A stretch of 16,532 nucleotides of DNA. Origin: Bacteroidales bacterium (GTDB lineage Bacteria > Bacteroidota > Bacteroidia > Bacteroidales > Bacteroidaceae). The stretch covers positions 1 through 16,532 of the forward strand of contig SFID01000055.1 of the NCBI GenBank assembly GCA_004555425.1, given 5' to 3'. This document shows, in pieces, positions 1 to 7,693 of this stretch; positions within the stretch are counted from its first letter, which is position 1, and every line of letters starts with the position of its first letter. The notes below the pieces were generated by a model. It was not told where the DNA came from and ran no database searches. It saw only the letters and a program-made list of their open reading frames with translations. The translations under genes were made by a program, and so were the position numbers.

Positions 1-1320
1 GCCACTGATACGGCCGCTGGTGATGGTCGAGGCATCCTTGAAGCGCTCGCCCTGGATGGCGCGGGCGGCGGCCACGCGCTGGCGGATGACGCTGCTTGGC
101 TCGCCGCTCTGCAGGTTGCTCAGTTGGGTGACGGGCACGGGGGTCACCTCCACCTGTATGTCGATGCGGTCGAGCAGGGGGCCGCTGATTTTGTTCATGT
201 AGCGCTGTATCTGGCCTGGGCTACAGGCGCAGGAGTGTGTGGGATGGTTGTAGTAGCCGCAGGGGCAGGGATTCATGGAGGCCACCAGCATGAAGGAGGC
301 GGGTAGGGTGGCGCTGTATTTGGCGCGTGCGATGGTGATTTCGCGGTCTTCGAGGGGCTGGCGCATGGTTTCGAGGGCCGAGCGGCTGAACTCGGGCAGT
401 TCGTCGAGGAATAGGACACCGTTGTGCGCGAGACTGATTTCGCCAGGCTGGAGCGAGGCGCCGCCGCCAATGAGGGCTACGTCGGAGATGGTGTGGTGGG
501 GACTGCGGAAGGGGCGGTGGTGGAGGAGCGAGATGTTGCGGCCCAGTTTGCCCGCCACGGAGTGTACCTTTGTTGTTTCGAGGCTTTCGCTGAGTGTGAA
601 ATCGGGGAGGATGGAGGGCAGGCGCTTGGCCATCATACTCTTGCCACAGCCTGGGCTGCCGATGAGGATGATGTTGTGGCCGCCTGCTGCTGCCACCTCG
701 AAGGCGCGCTTGACGTTCTCCTGCCCCTTGACGTCGGCAAAGTCGGGGTAGTGTAGGCTTTGGGCCTGTGCAAATTCAGCACGCGTGTCGACCTCGATGC
801 GTTGCAGCTGGTCGCCGCCTTGGATGAAGTTGACCACTTCGTTCAGGTGGTTGGCGCCATAGACTTTCAGGCGATTGACCACGGCGGCTTCGTGGGCATT
901 CTCCATGGGCACGATGAGGGCTTCGTAGCCCATCTCGCGCGCCATAATGGCCACGGGCAGCATGCCGCGCACAGGGCGCACGCTGCCGTCGAGGCCCAGT
1001 TCGCCGACAAACATCCAGCGACTCCAGTCGGTGGGCGGGAGCATTTTGCTGGCTGCCATGAGGCCGAGGGCGAGGGGGAGGTCGTAGCCGCTGCCTTCCT
1101 TGCGCACGTCGGCGGGCGCGAAGTTGATGGTGGTGTGGCCTGAGAAGAAGTGGTAGCCCGAGTTATGGAGGGCGCTGAAGACGCGCAGGCCGCTCTCGCG
1201 CACGGCACTATCGGGCAGGCCGACCATGTGGAAGCCTTCGCCCTTGGTCGAACTGACTTCGAGGAATACGTGGAGGGCATCGAGGCCGTTGATGGCGGCG
1301 GTATGAATGGTGGCTAGCAT
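1..1320 (-). CDS. comM: YifB/ComM family Mg-chelatase-like AAA+ ATPase (3' end cut by window edge)
   Basis: I translated this frame from ATG at 1318-1320 to the window edge: 440 uninterrupted codons beginning MLATIHTAAINGLDALHVFL. The N-terminal part (about 1-170) is the Lon-protease-like ChlI fold typical of YifB. The AAA+ module follows, with Walker A GSPGCGKS at 221-228, the conserved HHRPFRSPHHTISD stretch at 267-280 and Walker B GVLFLDELPEF at 301-311. The Cys-rich NPCPCGYYNHP...CACSPGQI segment (350-370) is characteristic of the family. Family proteins are about 510 aa, so roughly 70 C-terminal residues lie outside the window. ComM is a hexameric helicase promoting branch migration during integration of transformed DNA in naturally competent Gram-negatives. 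Many non-competent bacteria also carry it, so its role here is open. The gap to the upstream lipoprotein gene is 138 bp and contains a palindrome and a weak terminator, so it may be transcribed separately. The family call is very secure. Confidence 0.95.
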   Translation of the reverse strand, partial: MLATIHTAAINGLDALHVFLEVSSTKGEGFHMVGLPDSAVRESGLRVFSALHNSGYHFFSGHTTINFAPADVRKEGSGYDLPLALGLMAASKMLPPTDWSRWMFVGELGLDGSVRPVRGMLPVAIMAREMGYEALIVPMENAHEAAVVNRLKVYGANHLNEVVNFIQGGDQLQRIEVDTRAEFAQAQSLHYPDFADVKGQENVKRAFEVAAAGGHNIILIGSPGCGKSMMAKRLPSILPDFTLSESLETTKVHSVAGKLGRNISLLHHRPFRSPHHTISDVALIGGGASLQPGEISLAHNGVLFLDELPEFSRSALETMRQPLEDREITIARAKYSATLPASFMLVASMNPCPCGYYNHPTHSCACSPGQIQRYMNKISGPLLDRIDIQVEVTPVPVTQLSNLQSGEPSSVIRQRVAAARAIQGERFKDASTITSGRISG

Positions 1321-1385
1321 GAAGTATGGGGATTATTATTGAATAAGGCTGGCGGCCCCTTTTTCTATGGATTCTGGATTTTCTG

Positions 1386-1410
1386 GAATTTCTAGAGATT
1401 CTAGAAATTC
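1386..1410. repeat. Perfect 11-bp inverted repeat in the comM upstream gap
   Basis: GAATTTCTAGA (1386-1396) and its exact reverse complement TCTAGAAATTC (1400-1410) flank a 3-base GAT loop. It lies inside a longer run of related ATTCTGGA/TTCTAGA words (1370-1413). It is AT-rich with no adjoining T-run, so it is not a standard terminator. It sits about 65-90 bp upstream of the comM start and could be a regulator-binding palindrome or a decayed repeat. Function unknown. Confidence 0.6.
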
Positions 1411-1415
1411 TAGTC

Positions 1416-1440
1416 AAAAAAAACGCGTGACGCTTCGTCA
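1416..1440 (-). terminator. Weak intrinsic-terminator-like hairpin after the lipoprotein gene
   Basis: On the minus strand, 18 bases past the lipoprotein stop codon, TGACG-AAG-CGTCA (1440-1428) is followed by CGCG and then eight T (1423-1416). The stem is only 5 bp and four bases separate it from the T-run, so it is a poor match to the textbook form. Its position and the eight T make termination plausible. Confidence 0.35.
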
Positions 1441-1458
1441 AAAGCCTGCGCAGCCCAA

Positions 1459-2475
1459 CTACAGTTTCTTGAGTTCGCTCTCCAGCGCAGGGAGTTCGAG
1501 ATCGCGGCCCACGATGCGGCCTTTGGCGTTGACGAGGATATTTCCTGGCACGTAGCGCACGCCGAGCCGTTGGGCGATGGGCGACTGGAAGGCACCTCCG
1601 GGGCATACCATTTGGCAGGCAGCGGTGTCGTTGAAGAAGCGGTCCTTGAATTGTTCGCGGTCTTCGTCTAGGCTGACTATGACGAATTGTGCGCGGCCCT
1701 TCATCTCGCTGGCCATACGTTGGATGTGGAGCAGTTGGTTGGCGCTGTTCACCGACCAAGAGGAAAGAAAGGCGATGACGGCCGGTTTGCCCAGCAGCGA
1801 GGCACGGCTGATGGTGTCGCCGCGGAGGCTGCACGCCTTGAAATCGGGCAGGGGTTGGCCCGTTGATGCTTGCAACTGCTGGCGCAGATAGAGGTCGAGG
1901 CTCTTGAGGTTTTTGTTGTGGGGCTGGGCGGCCTTGAGGAGGTCGAGCAGGGAGAGCGTGAGGCTGACATCGCGCCTTTCGGCTTGTACGAAGTAGCGCC
2001 CGAACACCGCTTGGGCTGCAAGGGTCTGCAGGTTCTTGCGCACGAATTGCGCTGCCAGTTTGCGGCTTTCGGCATCGCTCTTCTCGAGAATGCTGCGGCG
2101 GAATTTGCTCAGGAGTTCGTTCTCCTCGCTGCCCTTCACCTTAGCCGTTGCCAGGCGGGCAGCCTTGACCGTGAAGGAGAGTTTGTCGCCTGGAGCCATA
2201 ATAAGGAGCGTTTCGGAGAAATTGGGGTAGAGCAGGTGGGCAATGGCGGGTTCGGTAATCTGGCATTCGTAGGTAAACTTTCCGTCCTTGACATGAACGG
2301 TGTCAACCCCCGATATGCTGCCCGACTCATTATATATATATAGGTCGGCCTCGCCAAGACCGTCAATCTCGCCTTCGAGCACGCATTTGTGCTTGCCAGA
2401 ATTGCAAGCGGCGGTCAGCCCTGCCAACAGGAGGAGGCAGAGGACGCGGAAGGGGTGTAGGATGGTATGCTTCAT
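1459..2475 (-). CDS. DUF4369/thioredoxin-fold lipoprotein lacking the CxxC redox motif
   Basis: A 338-aa protein. The N-terminus has a basic start, a hydrophobic core and a lipobox-like LTAAC (20-24), so it is probably a lipoprotein exported to the periplasm or outer membrane. Residues about 30-125 resemble the DUF4369 domain common in Bacteroidota (VLEGEIDGLGEADLYIY, then DGKFTYE). Residues about 208-338 have the AhpC/TSA-thioredoxin layout: PDFKACSLRGDTIS, LLGKPAVIAFLSSW, FVIVSLDED, and the cis-proline loop YVPGNILVNAKGRIV. Where the redox motif should follow the Trp, the sequence is W240-SVNS (241-244), so both catalytic cysteines are serine. The fold is kept but dithiol chemistry is not expected; a binding or scaffold role is inference. 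The ATG overlaps the stop of the upstream WYL gene (ATGA), so the two are probably translationally coupled. A TATATATATATA stretch at 2330-2341 is coding (the Y-I-Y segment). Confidence 0.85.
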   Translation of the reverse strand: MKHTILHPFRVLCLLLLAGLTAACNSGKHKCVLEGEIDGLGEADLYIYNESGSISGVDTVHVKDGKFTYECQITEPAIAHLLYPNFSETLLIMAPGDKLSFTVKAARLATAKVKGSEENELLSKFRRSILEKSDAESRKLAAQFVRKNLQTLAAQAVFGRYFVQAERRDVSLTLSLLDLLKAAQPHNKNLKSLDLYLRQQLQASTGQPLPDFKACSLRGDTISRASLLGKPAVIAFLSSWSVNSANQLLHIQRMASEMKGRAQFVIVSLDEDREQFKDRFFNDTAACQMVCPGGAFQSPIAQRLGVRYVPGNILVNAKGRIVGRDLELPALESELKKL

Positions 2476-3305
2476 ACGTTGGTTGATGAATAATTGCGAA
2501 GGGTTTCGCGCAACTGGCTCCTCATCTCGACGACAAGCGATTCGGGACGGCAGACGACAAGGTCGGGACCGAAGGACAGGAGGCGCGCCACGAGGTCGCG
2601 GGTGATGGCAATGTGAAAGGAGAATACGCCCTCCGACATTTCTCTTTGGGAGTTGTGAAGCGGACGACTGCGAAAGTAGGCCGCCAAGGTGGGCGTCGCG
2701 CGCAGGACGACCTCGGCGGGTTGATAACTGGGCCCTGCGTATGCGCCTAGGCTATTGTAGAAATATGCCTCTTCGCTGAAATCCTTCGGAATCTTGAAGT
2801 GCGAGGGCGTGAGCTTGAGGTACTGAATGCGGTCGAGGGCAAAGGTGCGGCATTCGCGGTGGCGGCTGCTGCGGCCCACGACATAGGTGAGGTCGCCCAC
2901 GGTGTGGAGGCAATAGGGGGCAAGGAGGGTTTCGTAGGTGCCGCGCGAGGGCGAGCGGTAGGTCATTTGGATGCACAACTTCTGCTCGAGGGCATCGGCA
3001 ATGATGGGACGCCACATACGGATGGCCTGAGCGGTGGGGCTCAGCCGCTTTGCTTCGGCCGAAAATCCCGTCAGGTGTTCGATGAGTTGGTTGTCCGCAG
3101 GACTTGACGCGAGGCTATAGCCGCTGTCGCAAAGCAACACCTCGATGCCAAACTCCTGGCGCAATCGGCGCAGGTTGTCGAAGAAGGTGCTGCGTGCCAT
3201 CGGCGCATTGCGAGCGTTCTCCTCGCACCAGGCCTGAAGAATTTCGGTCTGTGTGAGGGGTCCGCGTTCTAGTAGCAGGCGAGCCAGCCAAATGGTCTTG
3301 TGCAT
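2472..3305 (-). CDS. WYL-domain transcriptional regulator with N-terminal winged-helix
   Basis: 277 aa from the ATG at 3303-3305. Residues about 14-55 form an HTH-like region (GPLTQTEILQAW ... STFFDNLRRLRQEFGIEV). Residues about 105-165 match a WYL/PafC-like sensor domain: IQMTYRS, ETLLAPYCLHTVGDLTYVVG and RTFALDRIQYL. A C-terminal extension (about 195-277) resembles the WCX segment. WYL proteins are one-component regulators whose sensor domain binds ligands, in some cases nucleic acid. The frame stays open upstream to a TTG at 3336-3338, but those 11 extra codons are the repeat linkers and the GGTCGC hairpin. The first ATG falls exactly at the end of the array, so I prefer it. No Shine-Dalgarno is seen, as expected for Bacteroidota. 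The stop overlaps the lipoprotein start by ATGA. The likely target is its own operon, but nothing in the sequence proves it. Confidence 0.85.
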   Translation of the reverse strand: MHKTIWLARLLLERGPLTQTEILQAWCEENARNAPMARSTFFDNLRRLRQEFGIEVLLCDSGYSLASSPADNQLIEHLTGFSAEAKRLSPTAQAIRMWRPIIADALEQKLCIQMTYRSPSRGTYETLLAPYCLHTVGDLTYVVGRSSRHRECRTFALDRIQYLKLTPSHFKIPKDFSEEAYFYNSLGAYAGPSYQPAEVVLRATPTLAAYFRSRPLHNSQREMSEGVFSFHIAITRDLVARLLSFGPDLVVCRPESLVVEMRSQLRETLRNYSSTNV

Positions 3306-3413
3306 AGATTCAATGGTCGCTGCGCGACCTAGTTTCAAGTTTCAACGAAGCCTTGCGGCTTCTCGTTTCAGTCGGGGACTGCGTCCCCTAGTTTCAACGC
3401 AGCCTGCGGCTGC
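3306..3413 (-). repeat. Hairpin cassette array A (four GNA/GNRA-loop palindromes, WYL leader)
   Basis: Read on the minus strand the order is: GCAGCC-GCA-GGCTGC (3413-3399), linker GTTGAAACTA, GGGGAC-GCA-GTCCCC (3388-3374), a diverged linker, GAAGCC-GCAA-GGCTTC (3362-3347), linker GTTGAAACTTGAAACTA, and GGTCGC-GCA-GCGACC (3329-3315). Then ATTGAATCTA runs straight into the ATG of the WYL gene. Every stem is a perfect 6 bp. The same stems and linkers recur at 11149-11234 and 16091-16215. The array occupies the WYL 5' leader, but the other copies are not placed this way relative to genes. Confidence 0.85.
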
Positions 3414-3454
3414 TGGCTCAATGGTTTAGGTGGTGCGTTATCTCACTGCGGCAG

Positions 3455-3489
3455 CCAGCTTACTGCGGCGAGTCGTCGCAGTATGCTGG
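3455..3489. repeat. Strong 35-nt hairpin downstream of the YfhO-family gene
   Basis: On the plus strand CCAGC-T-TACTGCGGCG, loop AGT, CGTCGCAGTA-T-GCTGG: five pairs, a T.T mismatch, then ten pairs including one G.T. It lies 23-57 bp past the YfhO-family stop codon. It could stop transcription or protect a 3' end, but no T-run follows on the minus strand. The G.T pair becomes an A.C mismatch on the minus strand, so the fold is better on plus. ACTGCGGC is also directly repeated nearby (3445-3452 and 3462-3469). Confidence 0.55.
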
Positions 3490-3511
3490 ACAAATCCACA
3501 GGAAAGGTCAA

Positions 3512-6178
3512 TTATTTATCACCTTTGCGCTGACGACGTACCTCCGAAACGGCGGCGCTAATGAGCAGGAGCAGTATGAGGGCAATGGCGATGTAGGCCA
3601 CGGTGTTGGTGGTGCTGACGCTGGTGGGGCGGAACTCCAGCACGACCTCGTGCTTGCCAGCTGCCACCTTCATGGCGCGCAGCACGTAGTTGACGCGGCC
3701 CAGTTCGGCAGGCTGTCCGTCAACTGTGGCTTGCCATCCCGGATAGTAGATTTCCGAGAAGACGAGGAGGCCACCCTTGTCGCTCTCCACCGTATAGGCG
3801 AGGCGGTTGGGGGCATACTGGGTCAGCTGTGCCGTACCCTCGCCCAGGGCAGAGCCTTCCAAGGTGCTGCGGAAACGCTCGTCGGCCACGGCAGCACGCT
3901 TCGTGTCGAGTTGCTGGAGAGCGGCGATTTCGCCATCGGCATCCTTGACAAATTGGAGGCTTTGCACGAACCACGCATTGCCGTTGGCCTTGGGATTGCG
4001 TATGGCAAAGGCGCCTTGGTTGCAGATGACGTATTTCGTGTTGAGCATATTGAGCACGGGGAAATTGCTTGTGCTGTCGGCGGCCAGAGCTTGCGAGATG
4101 GCTGCTGGAGCATCGGCAGCGTTGGCCAGCGTGGAGTCTTTGCTCAACTGCTCAGACAGATACTTGACCATGGCGCCAAACTTGCTCAACTCGGGATAGA
4201 TGTTGCGTTCGAGCAGGTCGTTGTAGCGGCGCAGTTTGGCAGCGTGATAGCCACCGATGGTTTTGTGGTAATAGGAGGCGTTGTTGGTCGTCATGCCTTG
4301 GAGGTCGGCTACGCGATAGTGCGGGTCGGTGTCGGCCAGAATCATTTGGTCGGCGGGCGTCTGCTGGACAAACTGGCCTTCGTGCTCTGTTGGGTCGGCA
4401 AAGTTCGAATCGTTGAGGTAGCGCTTGTTCTCAGCCCACATATCGCCGAGGCATACAATGCTCAGACCGAGGCAGAGCATCCATCCGCGAATGGTTTGGA
4501 AGCGCGTATAAAGCAAAATCATCGCAGCGCCAACGAGGATGATGAGCAGGGAGCGCAGGGCCGAAGCGCTGAGAATGTCGTGGCGGGCCGAAGTGATGGC
4601 AGCGCGGAATTCGTCAACGCTCACGCCGAGTTGTTGGCTATAGGGCGCGATGGTTTGTTCAATGAGTTCTTCGTTGGTATTGGTAATGCAACTTCCTGTA
4701 AGGCTCGGAGCCAACCAGAAAAGCAAGCAGATGCCCGCTGTGAAGCCGAGCGAAACGAAGAGTCCCGTACGTGCCTTGACGTCGGTGGCAAAGAGGTCGC
4801 GCCGACGCAGTATCTCGGCCAGCGCCATCATGGCCAGCAGCGGAATGGTGAACTCTGCCATCACCAGGGCCGAGGAGACGGTGCGGAATTTATTGTACAG
4901 TGGCAAATGGTCGATGAGGAAGTGTGTCACCGCAGGAATATCGTTGCCCCACGCAAAGAGAAGGGAGATGATGGTGGCGGCCAGCAAACCCCATTTCAGC
5001 GGACTGCGAACGATGAAGAGGCCCAGCAGGAAGAGGAAGAACACGAGGGCACCGACATAGACGGGACCCACGGTCATGGGCTGGCGACCCCAATACGAAG
5101 ATGTGATGGGCGAACCGTCCGTTGCGCCCATGCCAAAGGCCGCATTCACTCCGCCGAGCGTGTTCTGCGCCAATTCGTTGTCCTCAACGGCCGACATGGT
5201 CAGCATGCTCTCCTGCGAGCCGCCGCCCTTGAAGTCGGGAATCAGCAGGGTGAGGGTTTCGTCCACGCCGTAGCTCCATTGTGTGATATAGTCGTAGTCG
5301 AGGCCAGTGCTGGTGGGCTTCTCCGCAGCCTGTTGGCCCTGAGTCGGAGTGGGGGTGAGCTCGGCCGGTCCGCGCATGGTCGACTTGGCATAGTCGTAGG
5401 TATGGTAGAGGTTGGGCACATTAGCCAATAAGCCCACCATTCCGCCCGCCACAAAGATGGCAGTGCCCACCAGCCACTTGCGGAAGCTGATGCGCGGCAG
5501 GATAGTATCGGGCGCAGGCTCCGACTTGCTTGGTATGAGTGCGGCAATGCCGTAGGCCAGCACGATGCAGAGCATCACGAAGCCGAAATAGTAACTCATC
5601 TGGATGTGGTTGCTCAATATCTGGAGCGCGGTGAAAAGAGCCGTGACCGCTCCGCCCCAGAGCCAGCGGCCGCGATAGCAGAGAATCAATCCTGCAATGG
5701 TGGGCGGCACGAATCCAAGGGTCATCACCTTCCAGATATGGCCGGCAGCGATGATGATAAAGAAGTAGGAAGAGAAGGCCCACGCCACCGCGCCGAGTGC
5801 TGACAGCCAGGGGCGCAGGCGCAGCGTTCGCATGAGGATGTAGAAGCCCAAGAGGTAGACGAACACGTAGCAGAGGACGCCGTCCATTCCCAGCGTGTAG
5901 ATGTGGGAAAGGAGCGACAACTTGTTTGTGCTCTCGTAGGATGGCGAAATCTGATAGGTGGGCATGCCGCTGAAGATGCTGTTGGTCCAGCGGGAAGTTT
6001 CGCCTGTGGCTTCTTGGAAGGCCGTGACATCGCGGCCCAGTCCCACGGCGGCATCGTTGTCATGGCCAGCTAGGACCATACCTTCGGACAGCGGGGTCTG
6101 GAAATAGAGGAATCCGATAAGCAGGAAGGCGAGCACGATGAGCACATCGGGCAGCACCTTTTTGAGGAATGATTGCAT
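3512..6178 (-). CDS. YfhO-family multi-pass membrane protein
   Basis: 888 aa from the ATG at 6176-6178. The first membrane segment (about 9-26) is followed by an extracytoplasmic loop with GMPTYQ (71-76), typical of Bacteroidota YfhO proteins. Many hydrophobic segments follow, with NHIQMSYY (190-197) and LIPDFKGGG (312-320). The large soluble C-terminal part ends in the family-typical LLVFSEIYYPGWQATVDG block, a last membrane helix and the basic tail RRQRKGDK. YfhO is a GT-C-like family; Gram-positive YfhO has been linked to glycosylation of teichoic acids, while the role in Bacteroidota is not settled. The frame is open 51 codons further upstream, but that stretch overlaps the ahcY 3' end and starts with non-hydrophobic sequence, so I rejected it. 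The gap to ahcY is 58 bp and contains a terminator-like hairpin, so co-transcription may be only partial. Confidence 0.88.
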   Translation of the reverse strand: MQSFLKKVLPDVLIVLAFLLIGFLYFQTPLSEGMVLAGHDNDAAVGLGRDVTAFQEATGETSRWTNSIFSGMPTYQISPSYESTNKLSLLSHIYTLGMDGVLCYVFVYLLGFYILMRTLRLRPWLSALGAVAWAFSSYFFIIIAAGHIWKVMTLGFVPPTIAGLILCYRGRWLWGGAVTALFTALQILSNHIQMSYYFGFVMLCIVLAYGIAALIPSKSEPAPDTILPRISFRKWLVGTAIFVAGGMVGLLANVPNLYHTYDYAKSTMRGPAELTPTPTQGQQAAEKPTSTGLDYDYITQWSYGVDETLTLLIPDFKGGGSQESMLTMSAVEDNELAQNTLGGVNAAFGMGATDGSPITSSYWGRQPMTVGPVYVGALVFFLFLLGLFIVRSPLKWGLLAATIISLLFAWGNDIPAVTHFLIDHLPLYNKFRTVSSALVMAEFTIPLLAMMALAEILRRRDLFATDVKARTGLFVSLGFTAGICLLFWLAPSLTGSCITNTNEELIEQTIAPYSQQLGVSVDEFRAAITSARHDILSASALRSLLIILVGAAMILLYTRFQTIRGWMLCLGLSIVCLGDMWAENKRYLNDSNFADPTEHEGQFVQQTPADQMILADTDPHYRVADLQGMTTNNASYYHKTIGGYHAAKLRRYNDLLERNIYPELSKFGAMVKYLSEQLSKDSTLANAADAPAAISQALAADSTSNFPVLNMLNTKYVICNQGAFAIRNPKANGNAWFVQSLQFVKDADGEIAALQQLDTKRAAVADERFRSTLEGSALGEGTAQLTQYAPNRLAYTVESDKGGLLVFSEIYYPGWQATVDGQPAELGRVNYVLRAMKVAAGKHEVVLEFRPTSVSTTNTVAYIAIALILLLLISAAVSEVRRQRKGDK

Positions 6179-6190
6179 GAGAGAGTAGGA

Positions 6191-6228
6191 TAAAAAGTGA
6201 AGGGCGGAACGCGCTTGTCGTCCCGCCC
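6191..6228 (-). terminator. Terminator-like hairpin between ahcY and the YfhO-family gene
   Basis: On the minus strand, 8 bases past the ahcY stop, GGGCGGGA pairs with TTCCGCCC (6228-6221 with 6209-6202, one G.U), with an 11-base loop. It is followed by TTCACTTTTTA. The GC stem and five-T tail fit an intrinsic terminator or attenuator separating ahcY from the next gene. Confidence 0.5.
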
Positions 6229-6236
6229 GAATCCGT

Positions 6237-7649
6237 TTAATATCTGTAGTGTTCTGCCTTGTAGGGGCCTTCCACGGGCACGCCGATATATTCAGCCTGC
6301 TCGGGCGTGAGCTTCGTGAGGTGTACGCCAATGCGTTCGAGGTGCAGGCGAGCCACTTCTTCGTCCAGATGTTTGGGCAAGCGGTAAACGCCTACTTCAT
6401 ATTCCTTCTGCCAGAGTTCGATCTGTGCAATCGTCTGGTTGGTGAAGGAGTTGGACATAACGAACGAGGGATGGCCTGTGGCGCAACCGAGGTTGACGAG
6501 GCGACCATCGGCTAAGAGGGTGATTCGGTGGCCGTCGGGGAAGCGGTAGCTATCTACCTGTGGCTTGATGTTTGTCACCTCAATGCCGGGCAGGTGCTTG
6601 AGGGCTTCCACTTGGATTTCGCTGTCGAAGTGGCCGATGTTGCAGACGATAGCCTGATCGGGCATCTGCTGCATGTGGGCGGTGGTAATCACGTCTATGT
6701 TGCCCGTAGTAGTCACGAAGATGTTGCCAATGGGAGCGGCTTCCTCCATAGTCAGCACTTCGTAGCCTTCCATGGCAGCCTGGAGTGCGCAGATGGGGTC
6801 GATTTCGGTCACGATGACACGTGCGCCATACGAACGCATACTCTGTGCGCAGCCCTTGCCCACTTCGCCGTAGCCTGCTACGACGCAGACCTTTCCGGCA
6901 ATCATCACGTCGGTGGCGCGCTTGATGCCGTCGGCCAGGCTTTCGCGACAGCCGTAGAGGTTGTCGAATTTGGATTTCGTCACGCTGTCGTTCACGTTGA
7001 AAGCGGGGAAGAGCAGTTCGCCATCTTCCATCATGCGATACAGGCGGTGCACACCCGTTGTCGTCTCTTCGCTGACGCCGCGCATACCTGCGGCCATCTC
7101 CTGCCACATTCCGTGGCGTGCGCTCAGGGTTTGCTTGAGCAAGTCCTTGAGGGCCTGTTCGTCGCCGCTGCCCGAGGGAGTGTCGAGCACGGTGGCATCC
7201 TTCTCTGCGCTGACACCGAGGTGAATCATCAGTGTGGCGTCGCCGCCGTCGTCAACGATGAGGTTGGGCCATTTGCCATCGCCGAAGTTCATGGCTTGCA
7301 GCGTGCACCACCAATAGTCCTCCAGGCTTTCGCCCTTCCAGGCAAACACGGGTACGCCAGCTTCGGCCAGTGCAGCGGCGGCATGGTCTTGGGTGGAGTA
7401 GATATTGCAAGAGCACCAGCGCACTTCGGCACCTAGGTGAACGAGGGTTTCGATGAGCACGGCGGTCTGGATAGTCGTGTGGAGCGAACCCATAATGCGG
7501 GCACCGCGGAGAGGTTTGCTGTCGCCGTACTTCTCGCGCAGGGCCATCAGACCCGGCATTTCGTGTTCGGCAATTTCGATTTCTTTTCGTCCGAAGGCAG
7601 CCTGGTTCATGTCGGCTACCTTGTAGGGGAGGGTTGAGAAGATTTCCAT
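6237..7649 (-). CDS. ahcY: Adenosylhomocysteinase (S-adenosyl-L-homocysteine hydrolase)
   Basis: 470 aa, full length for the family. The enzyme reversibly splits S-adenosylhomocysteine into adenosine and homocysteine in the cytoplasm, relieving product inhibition of methyltransferases. Visible hallmarks are MPGLMALREKYG (31-42), the substrate-site stretch FNVNDSVTKSKFDNLYGCRES (217-237), the NAD-binding glycine motif GYGEVGKG (259-266), NPS-type conserved blocks GNIFVTTTGN and CNIGHFDSEI, and the C-terminal KAEHYRY that completes the neighbouring subunit's NAD site. The start ATG (7647-7649) gives MEIFSTLPYKVADMNQ, aligning with the usual N-terminus. It starts 44 bp after the 7TM-HD stop; that gap is AT-rich (TATTATATATA) but I see no TAnnTTTG promoter. 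Use of this route rather than the Pfs/LuxS route is common in Bacteroidota. Confidence 0.97.
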   Translation of the reverse strand: MEIFSTLPYKVADMNQAAFGRKEIEIAEHEMPGLMALREKYGDSKPLRGARIMGSLHTTIQTAVLIETLVHLGAEVRWCSCNIYSTQDHAAAALAEAGVPVFAWKGESLEDYWWCTLQAMNFGDGKWPNLIVDDGGDATLMIHLGVSAEKDATVLDTPSGSGDEQALKDLLKQTLSARHGMWQEMAAGMRGVSEETTTGVHRLYRMMEDGELLFPAFNVNDSVTKSKFDNLYGCRESLADGIKRATDVMIAGKVCVVAGYGEVGKGCAQSMRSYGARVIVTEIDPICALQAAMEGYEVLTMEEAAPIGNIFVTTTGNIDVITTAHMQQMPDQAIVCNIGHFDSEIQVEALKHLPGIEVTNIKPQVDSYRFPDGHRITLLADGRLVNLGCATGHPSFVMSNSFTNQTIAQIELWQKEYEVGVYRLPKHLDEEVARLHLERIGVHLTKLTPEQAEYIGVPVEGPYKAEHYRY

Positions 7650-7693
7650 TTTCTGTATATATAATATTGTATTTGTGCGATAGGGGGGAGGGG

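Noticed and set aside
124..470. Small ORFs on either strand inside the comM region
   Set aside because: They overlap a 440-codon uninterrupted frame with Walker A and B motifs and show no independent features.
2330..2341. TATATATATATA tract as a slippage (phase-variation) site or promoter
   Set aside because: It is in frame inside the lipoprotein gene, encodes the Y-I-Y segment of a plausible domain, and has no promoter context. Slippage cannot be excluded without reads.
3306..3413. CRISPR-like array, because linkers contain GTTGAAAC as many CRISPR repeats do
   Set aside because: The conserved parts are the hairpins and linkers with no unique spacers of constant length, unit length is about 25 bp, and no cas genes are present.
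6179..6331. N-terminal extension of the YfhO-family protein to an upstream start
   Set aside because: The added 51 codons overlap the ahcY end and encode a Ser/Arg-rich stretch before the obvious membrane segment. The ATG at 6176-6178 gives a typical N-terminus.
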